A stretch of DNA of 28,900 nt from an uncultured Clostridium sp. (GTDB lineage Bacteria; Bacillota; Clostridia; Lachnospirales; Lachnospiraceae), in the NCBI GenBank assembly GCA_900555045.1, contig USJW01000058.1:1-28900 (forward strand). Direction: 5' to 3'. A program made the position numbers and the translations under genes. Below the pieces are notes generated by a model that ran no database searches, was not told where the DNA came from, and saw nothing but the letters and a program-made list of their open reading frames with translations. How positions within the stretch are numbered: position 1 is the stretch's first letter; the number at the start of each line of letters is the position of its first letter. Of this stretch, positions 24,678-28,900 are shown piece after piece.

Positions 24678-24728
24678 GTACATCGCATAGTTTGTTAGCA
24701 GGGGGCTGCGCATATCACGGCTGTCTCC

Positions 24729-24757
24729 TTGTAATTTTCCCCCGCCATTGCTATAAT
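24729..24757 (+). promoter_or_regulatory. Promoter of the MATE exporter gene
   Basis: TTGTAA (24729-24734), a 17-base spacer and a perfect TATAAT (24752-24757). Transcription would start near 24764, about 77 bases before the ATG at 24841. Separate from the terminated upstream operon. Confidence 0.75.
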
Positions 24758-24840
24758 ACAACTGGATCCACCGCCGCCCATTTTGGCCGCCGCAACGGCC
24801 GCCGGGCAAAATAAAAATACAACGGAAAAAAGGGCCAGCC

Positions 24841-26307
24841 ATGAGTATGAAGAGCAACCAAAAAGACACTGCAAGAACCACCATTCTCACATCCGACATC
24901 GAGAATCACATCCCCAAAACCATTTTGATTCTGGCGTGGCCAGCTATATTGGAGCAGTTTCTCGTCTGCATGGCAACCCTGACGGACACCGCCATGGTGG
25001 GCTCCATCGGGGCTGTGGCCACGGCGTCCGTGGCCATCAACTCGTCCGCCATCTGGCTGATCGGCGGGTTTGTCACGGCCTTAAGCGCAGGCTTTTCTTT
25101 TCTGATCTCCCACGCGGTGGGGGAGAATCATCCTGAAAAAACAAGGGATCTCACCTATCAGTCCATCAGCTGCTCCGTCTGCCTGGGGCTTTGCCTCACG
25201 CTGGCGGTGCAACTGATCTGCCGCCCCCTGCCCGTCATCCTCGGCGCTGCGCCGGAGGTGATTCCCTATGCGCAGAAATATATGCAGATCGTCGGCCTCG
25301 GCCTGACAGCTCAGTCCCTGTCAGTGATCCTGTCCTCCAATTTCCGCTCCGCCGGAAACACGCGGATTCCGCTAATCACCAACCTGACGGCCAACGCCGC
25401 CAACGTTGTGGGCAACTTCCTGCTGATCTACCCAACGCGGACCCTCACGGTAGCCGGTTTTTCCTTCACCATGTGGGGCGCCGGGCTGGGCACCACCGGC
25501 GCCGCGATCTCCACCGCCGCCTCCCAGTATCTGCTGGCGTTTCTGCTGCTGTACTGCCTGACCCATTCGGACACGCCGATCCGGGTATCGCTGGGCGGAG
25601 GAGTTAGGCGGGCGGAAGCTGGGGCTGGGCGGAAAGCTGCTTCCCGCTACCGCGTCGACCGCCGCGTCTTCTCCCGCATGTTAAACATCAGCGTCCCGGT
25701 TCTCGTGGAGCGCCTGACCTTGACCAGCGGACAGCTGGCCCTGACCCGCATGATCTCGAGCCTGGGCACCGCCGCCCTGGCGGCCCACTACCTGACGAAC
25801 CAGACCGAGGGGCTTCTGTACCTGCCGGCCTACGGCTTCTCGTTCACGGCCACGGCCCTGATCGGCCAGTCCCTTGGCGCAAACCGGAAGGACCTGGCGG
25901 GCAAATTCGCGTTCTACATCTGCGCCATCGGCTCCGCCGTCATCGTCGCCGCCTGCATCCCGGTGGCGCTCTTCTCCGGGGAGATCATCGGCCTTTTCAG
26001 CAGCGATCCTGAAGTGGTGGCTCTGGGCACCAAGACCCTCTTTATCGCCGCGGCCACGGAGATCTTTTTCAGCTTCTTTGTGATCACCGGCGGCATCTGC
26101 CGCGGGGCCGGGGACGTGCGATTCACCCTGCTTGCCAGCATCTTCGGCATGTGGGGGCTGCGGGTGGGCCTGGTCTACATCGCAACCCGGCCGCTGGCGC
26201 TCGGCGTGGTCGGCGTCTGGCTCGCCATCGCCGTGGACTGCGGGATCCGCACAGCGCTGTGCGTTTGGAGGCTTAAGAGCGGAAAGTGGATGGAGCAGGC
26301 GGTGTGA
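24841..26307 (+). CDS. MATE-family multidrug/metabolite exporter
   Basis: 488-residue membrane protein with about 12 hydrophobic helices in two homologous halves, the MATE pattern. Typical segments: LAWPAILEQFLVCMATLTDT in helix 1, AGNTRIPLITNLTANAANV after helix 5, and ALIGQSLGANRKD in the second half. It would export cationic compounds in exchange for Na+ or H+. A longer than usual Gly/Arg/Ala-rich cytoplasmic loop (about residues 250-275, GGGVRRAEAGAGRKAAS) links the halves. The ribosome site is weak (AAAGGGCC). Codon third positions are strongly C-biased compared with the pilus locus, which suggests a different compositional history. It has its own promoter and nothing directly coupled to it. 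Confidence 0.92.
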   Translation: MSMKSNQKDTARTTILTSDIENHIPKTILILAWPAILEQFLVCMATLTDTAMVGSIGAVATASVAINSSAIWLIGGFVTALSAGFSFLISHAVGENHPEKTRDLTYQSISCSVCLGLCLTLAVQLICRPLPVILGAAPEVIPYAQKYMQIVGLGLTAQSLSVILSSNFRSAGNTRIPLITNLTANAANVVGNFLLIYPTRTLTVAGFSFTMWGAGLGTTGAAISTAASQYLLAFLLLYCLTHSDTPIRVSLGGGVRRAEAGAGRKAASRYRVDRRVFSRMLNISVPVLVERLTLTSGQLALTRMISSLGTAALAAHYLTNQTEGLLYLPAYGFSFTATALIGQSLGANRKDLAGKFAFYICAIGSAVIVAACIPVALFSGEIIGLFSSDPEVVALGTKTLFIAAATEIFFSFFVITGGICRGAGDVRFTLLASIFGMWGLRVGLVYIATRPLALGVVGVWLAIAVDCGIRTALCVWRLKSGKWMEQAV

Positions 26308-26506
26308 CGGCAGGTGGGAATCGCCTGCCCCCAAAAAATCCCTGTATGCGTCATTCTTCCTAACAAACTGTTTCAATATGAAAACATTATACCGCAAAAA
26401 ATGTCAAAAAACGCGGCGATGTTCCAAAAAAGAACAAAAAATGAAACGTTTTCTGTTTGAATCTCATATAAAAAAGCGCTATTCTATAGACACATAAAGG
26501 AAGGCA
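26308..26506. promoter_or_regulatory. AT-rich intergenic stretch with a promoter at 26457-26485
   Basis: GGCAGG/CCTGCC makes a 6-bp hairpin right after the MATE stop but has no T run. The AT-rich part contains a small dyad TGTTC-N7-GAACA near 26420-26436. TTGAAT (26457-26462), a 17-base spacer and TATTCT (26480-26485) form a plausible promoter, followed by a ribosome-site-like AAAGGAAGG (~26496-26505). No intact gene follows at that spacing; the next reading is the decayed fragment at 26507. The promoter probably now serves the exchanger gene at 26763. Confidence 0.5.
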
Positions 26507-26730
26507 ATCAATTGTTTTAACCTTCTGTTCGCGCTGCTGACCAGCGCCTGCGCGACATTCACCGGTTCCAGGATGGGATCGGTGTACATCTTTGCCCCCA
26601 GCGGCGGCATGTTTGCTGCGATCATGGGCATGGATAAATATAAGCAGCCGGAAATCTGGAAGTTTACGGCTCCGATGAATCTGATGCGAACGATCGCGCT
26701 CAGCGTCACGGCGGCCGTGCTCTTTCCGAT
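26507..26730 (+). pseudogene. 3' remnant of a membrane transporter gene
   Basis: An open frame with hydrophobic, transporter-like content (FNLLFALLTSACATFTGSRM, then VYIFAPSGGMFAAIMG, then TAPMNLMRTIALSVTAAVLF) begins abruptly after a promoter and ribosome-site-like sequence and has no start codon at a proper distance; the first ATG is at 26573. It looks like the last ~75 residues of a multi-pass permease whose 5' part was lost. The frame then runs on into the start of the exchanger gene as basic, unrelated sequence (RRRTRGRKR). I cannot name the permease family. Confidence 0.5.
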
Positions 26731-26762
26731 GAAACGGCGACGTACAAGGGGGAGAAAAAGAC

Positions 26763-27722
26763 ATGCTTATTTCTGTATTGCTGTTCATTGTTGGGTTAGT
26801 CTGCCTGATTAAAGGCGGAGATTGGTTTGTGGACGGAGCCACGGGGATTGCCCGGAAGTTCCATCTGCCGGAGCTGCTCATCGGTGCGACCGTGGTCTCC
26901 ATCGGAACAACGCTGCCGGAGGTCATGGTATCCACGACCTCCGCGCTGACCGGCCACAGCGAGATCGCCTACGGCAACGCCATCGGCTCCGTGATCTGCA
27001 ACACGGCTCTGATCGCTGCCATCACGGTGACCGTGAAGCCGGGCCTCATCAACCGCGCGACGCTTCGCACGCCGGTGATGTTTTTCTTCAGCGCCGCTGT
27101 GCTCTACGCCGGTGTGGCCTATTTCTCCGGTTATTTCAGCCGGGGAATCGGTATTGTGCTGCTCTGTATTTTTGTGATTTACATGATCACGACAGTGGCG
27201 CAGATGAAGAATCACCCGTCGGAGGATGGCGGTGAGGAGGAGAACGAGAAATCCTTCGGGATGAACATTTTCCTGTTGGTAATCGGCGCGGCCTTGATCG
27301 CCGTGGGCGCCAACCTGCTCGTGGAGAACGGAACCCTGATCGCCCAGGCGCTAGGCGTGCCGGAGTCCGTGATCGCTCTGACTTTTGTAGCCCTCGGAAC
27401 TTCCTTACCGGAGCTGGTGACCGCCATCACGTCCTTGGCAAAGGGCCATGGCGCCCTGTCGCTTGGCAACGTGATCGGAGCCAACTTATTCAACCTGGTG
27501 CTGGTCAGCGGCGTCTCCGTGTCGCTCGCCCCGTTTAGCGTCCCCCAGAGCGCGGTTCTCTTCGGACATAACGCGTCCCTGGTGTTAGACATCCCGGTCA
27601 TGTTCGCCGTGATGCTGCTCCTCACCGTGCCGCCGTTAATCCGCGGCAAGCTCTCCAGAATCCAGGGAATTCTTCTGCTGGCAATCTATATAGCTTTCTG
27701 TGGAATTCAGTTTTCACTGTGA
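26763..27722 (+). CDS. Na+/Ca2+ exchanger family protein (CaCA, YrbG-like)
   Basis: 319-residue cation antiporter with about 10 membrane helices and the two inverted alpha-repeats of the CaCA superfamily: SIGTTLPEVMVS with GNAIGSVICN in the first half, and ALGTSLPELVTAI with GNVIGANLFN in the second. Their Pro-Glu pairs provide ion ligands. A charged cytoplasmic loop (SEDGGEEENEKS, ~157-168) separates the halves. The ATG at 26763 follows AGGGGGAG at ~26750. Length is normal for bacterial members (about 320). Likely exports Ca2+ in exchange for Na+. It lies directly after the transporter remnant and ends before a strong hairpin terminator. Confidence 0.92.
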   Translation: MLISVLLFIVGLVCLIKGGDWFVDGATGIARKFHLPELLIGATVVSIGTTLPEVMVSTTSALTGHSEIAYGNAIGSVICNTALIAAITVTVKPGLINRATLRTPVMFFFSAAVLYAGVAYFSGYFSRGIGIVLLCIFVIYMITTVAQMKNHPSEDGGEEENEKSFGMNIFLLVIGAALIAVGANLLVENGTLIAQALGVPESVIALTFVALGTSLPELVTAITSLAKGHGALSLGNVIGANLFNLVLVSGVSVSLAPFSVPQSAVLFGHNASLVLDIPVMFAVMLLLTVPPLIRGKLSRIQGILLLAIYIAFCGIQFSL

Positions 27723-27788
27723 TGAAAAATGGAAATGCGGGCGGGGGATTGATCTGAGCTGTTTGGGCCAAACTTAAAGGCAGACATG

Positions 27789-27844
27789 GAAAAAACAGGA
27801 TATGAGCCGCGGTGAAACGACCGCTGCCTGTATCCTGTTTTTTG
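27789..27844 (+). terminator. Intrinsic terminator after the exchanger gene
   Basis: AAAACAGGATA pairs with TATCCTGTTTT (3' arm starting at 27831), enclosing an inner GCGGT/ACCGC hairpin, and ends in six T. It lies about 70 bases after the stop and just before the AraC promoter. Confidence 0.85.
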
Positions 27845-27857
27845 CGCGCGGAAGCCA

Positions 27858-27886
27858 TTGCCGTTTCCCTGCCCCTTTGCTATACT
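27858..27886 (+). promoter_or_regulatory. Promoter of the AraC-family regulator
   Basis: TTGCCG (27858-27863), a 17-base spacer and TATACT (27881-27886). Transcription would start near 27893, which excludes the in-frame upstream start and supports ATG 27930. Confidence 0.7.
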
Positions 27887-27929
27887 TTATTCAGCAACAT
27901 CACAATCCCGCATTTTAAGGAGGCGCAAA

Positions 27930-28793
27930 ATGGAGTTCAGGCATGAGACGGTGATCCCCAACGATGATCTGCCCTTTCGCATGTTCCTGTTTGAGGGGAG
28001 GGACGGCAACTACCGGGTGAGCAAGCACTGGCACCGGTCGGTGGAGCTGTTCCTGGTGTTGGAGGGGGCGATGGACTTTTACATCAACTCCCGGCAGTAC
28101 AAGCTGGGGCCCAATGATTTTGTGATCGTGAACACCAACGAGATCCACTCCATCGAGTGCCCGGACCCCAACACGACCCTTGTGCTGCAAATTCCCGTGG
28201 ACGCCTTTGAGGGCTGCATGGGCGAAACGTCCGGCCTCGCCTTCGCGGACCGGGATGAGGCGCAAAAGAGGCGGCTGGTGGACCTGGTGAGGGGGATGTT
28301 TGAGACCTACGAGGAGCATGCCTTCGGCTACCGCCTGAAGGTGAAGGGGCAGTTCATGGAGCTCCTCTACCTCCTGGTCACGGAATTTCGGGTGGAGCAG
28401 AACGACAAGGAGCAGGTGCGCCAGAAGCGCCACTTGGACAAGCTGTCCCAGGTGACCCAGTACATGAAGGAAAACTACAACCGGGAGCTGAGCCTTGAGG
28501 CGGTGGCGGCGCGGTTCGGGTTCACCGCCACCTATCTCTCCCACATGTTCCGGGAGTACGCCCAGGTGGGCTACCGGACCTACCTGATGGACCTGCGGGT
28601 GAAGTACGCGGCCAGGGAGCTGTTGAACACGGACCACTACATCGGCGACATCGCGCTGGCCCACGGCTTCACGGACGCCAGGGCCTTTGCGAAGGCCTTC
28701 AAGAAGCGCTACGGCTGCCTCCCCAGCCGGTACCGCAGGCAGATGGGGGAGAAGGAAACGAAAAAATCGCAAGAAAGTGCTGTTAGTTCATAA
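27930..28793 (+). CDS. AraC-family regulator with N-terminal cupin domain
   Basis: 287-residue transcription factor. Residues ~10-105 are a cupin-like sensing domain (SKHWHRSVELFLVLEGAMDF, then NDFVIVNTNEIHSI); residues ~185-285 hold the two AraC helix-turn-helix motifs (LSLEAVAARFGFTATYLSHM and IGDIALAHGFTDARAFAKAF). Members of this type usually control carbohydrate-use genes next to them. ATG 27930 has AAGGAGG 7 bases upstream; a longer reading from 27858 would start inside the promoter. The stop codon lies within the loop of the terminator hairpin. The target may be the gene that appears to begin after 28813. Confidence 0.93.
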   Translation: MEFRHETVIPNDDLPFRMFLFEGRDGNYRVSKHWHRSVELFLVLEGAMDFYINSRQYKLGPNDFVIVNTNEIHSIECPDPNTTLVLQIPVDAFEGCMGETSGLAFADRDEAQKRRLVDLVRGMFETYEEHAFGYRLKVKGQFMELLYLLVTEFRVEQNDKEQVRQKRHLDKLSQVTQYMKENYNRELSLEAVAARFGFTATYLSHMFREYAQVGYRTYLMDLRVKYAARELLNTDHYIGDIALAHGFTDARAFAKAFKKRYGCLPSRYRRQMGEKETKKSQESAVSS

Positions 28794-28813
28794 AATAACA
28801 GCACGTTTTTTTT
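28777..28813 (+). terminator. Intrinsic terminator overlapping the AraC gene stop
   Basis: GTGCTGTTA (28777-28785) and TAACAGCAC (28796-28804) form a perfect 9-bp stem followed by eight T. The 5' arm encodes the last residues (SAVSS) and the TAA stop at 28791-28793 lies in the loop. Confidence 0.88.
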
Positions 28814-28829
28814 GCCCGTTTATATTATA

Positions 28830-28900
28830 ATGGAGGTCAGAGAACACATAGAGCTTGCTCGTCAGAAAAAGTCAAAAATGCATCTGGAGGAGTATTGGAT
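28830..28900 (+). CDS. Possible 5' end of a further gene (cut by window edge)
   Basis: From ATG 28830 the frame is open to the right edge and reads like a real N-terminus (MEVREHIELARQKKSKMHLE...). However a TATAAT at 28826-28831 overlaps this ATG, and GGAGG at 28832-28836 lies just inside it, so if TATAAT is a promoter the true start is downstream, for example the in-frame ATG at 28878. Too little is present to name a product. It follows the AraC terminator, so it may be the regulator's target. Confidence 0.35.
   Translation, partial: MEVREHIELARQKKSKMHLEEYW

Noticed and set aside
27915..28772. 285-residue minus-strand reading opposite the AraC gene
   Set aside because: His/Val/Leu-rich antisense of a clear AraC regulator; typical shadow in high-GC third-position DNA.

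Overview
The window reads as chromosomal DNA of a low-to-mid GC Gram-positive anaerobe, most likely a Lachnospiraceae-type Clostridium. The evidence is a Tad (Flp) pilus locus that lacks the outer-membrane parts of Gram-negative Tad systems (no secretin or RcpC/CpaB-type gene), strong GGAGG-type ribosome binding sites, and families typical of gut Clostridia: TadE/G-like pseudopilins, FHA/PP2C/Ser-Thr kinase signalling proteins, a surface protein with aromatic wall-binding-like repeats, a YkvI permease and a LytTR regulator. The genus assignment is inference.

Bases 1-910 hold the 3' end of an unidentified gene and a LytTR response regulator closed by an intrinsic terminator. From an extended -10 promoter at about 965-973, a compact all-plus-strand array runs to 20726: TadZ-like ATPase, TadA secretion ATPase, TadB and TadC platform proteins, a 62-residue Flp pilin followed by a strong hairpin, a TadE-like pseudopilin, a large TadG-like protein, a second TadE-like pseudopilin, a prepilin peptidase, an FHA protein, a PP2C phosphatase, a second prepilin peptidase, a 52-residue membrane protein, a membrane Ser/Thr kinase with a ~625-residue propeller-like outer domain, and a 1380-residue secreted surface protein with 22 hexapeptide repeats. 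Gaps after the pilin are about 11-35 bases and the kinase and surface protein overlap by 4 bases. Two hairpins follow the surface protein gene. The natural reading is a pilus or secretion apparatus whose assembly is gated by a Ser/Thr phosphorylation switch that senses the cell exterior; the surface protein would be the co-expressed adhesin or ligand. This linkage is the most interesting content of the window.

Bases 20903-24576 are a separate metabolic island: a shortened RelB/DinJ-like antitoxin and a LysR regulator on the minus strand, divergent from a YkvI-type permease translationally coupled to an enolase-superfamily (mandelate racemase/sugar-acid dehydratase type) enzyme. This looks like a LysR-controlled uptake and dehydration cassette for an unknown acid.

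Bases 24577-28900 are a more GC-rich accessory stretch with C-ending codons: a MATE exporter with its own promoter, a decayed 3' fragment of a membrane protein gene, a Na+/Ca2+-exchanger family protein, an AraC/cupin regulator with its own promoter and terminator, and possibly the first codons of a further gene.
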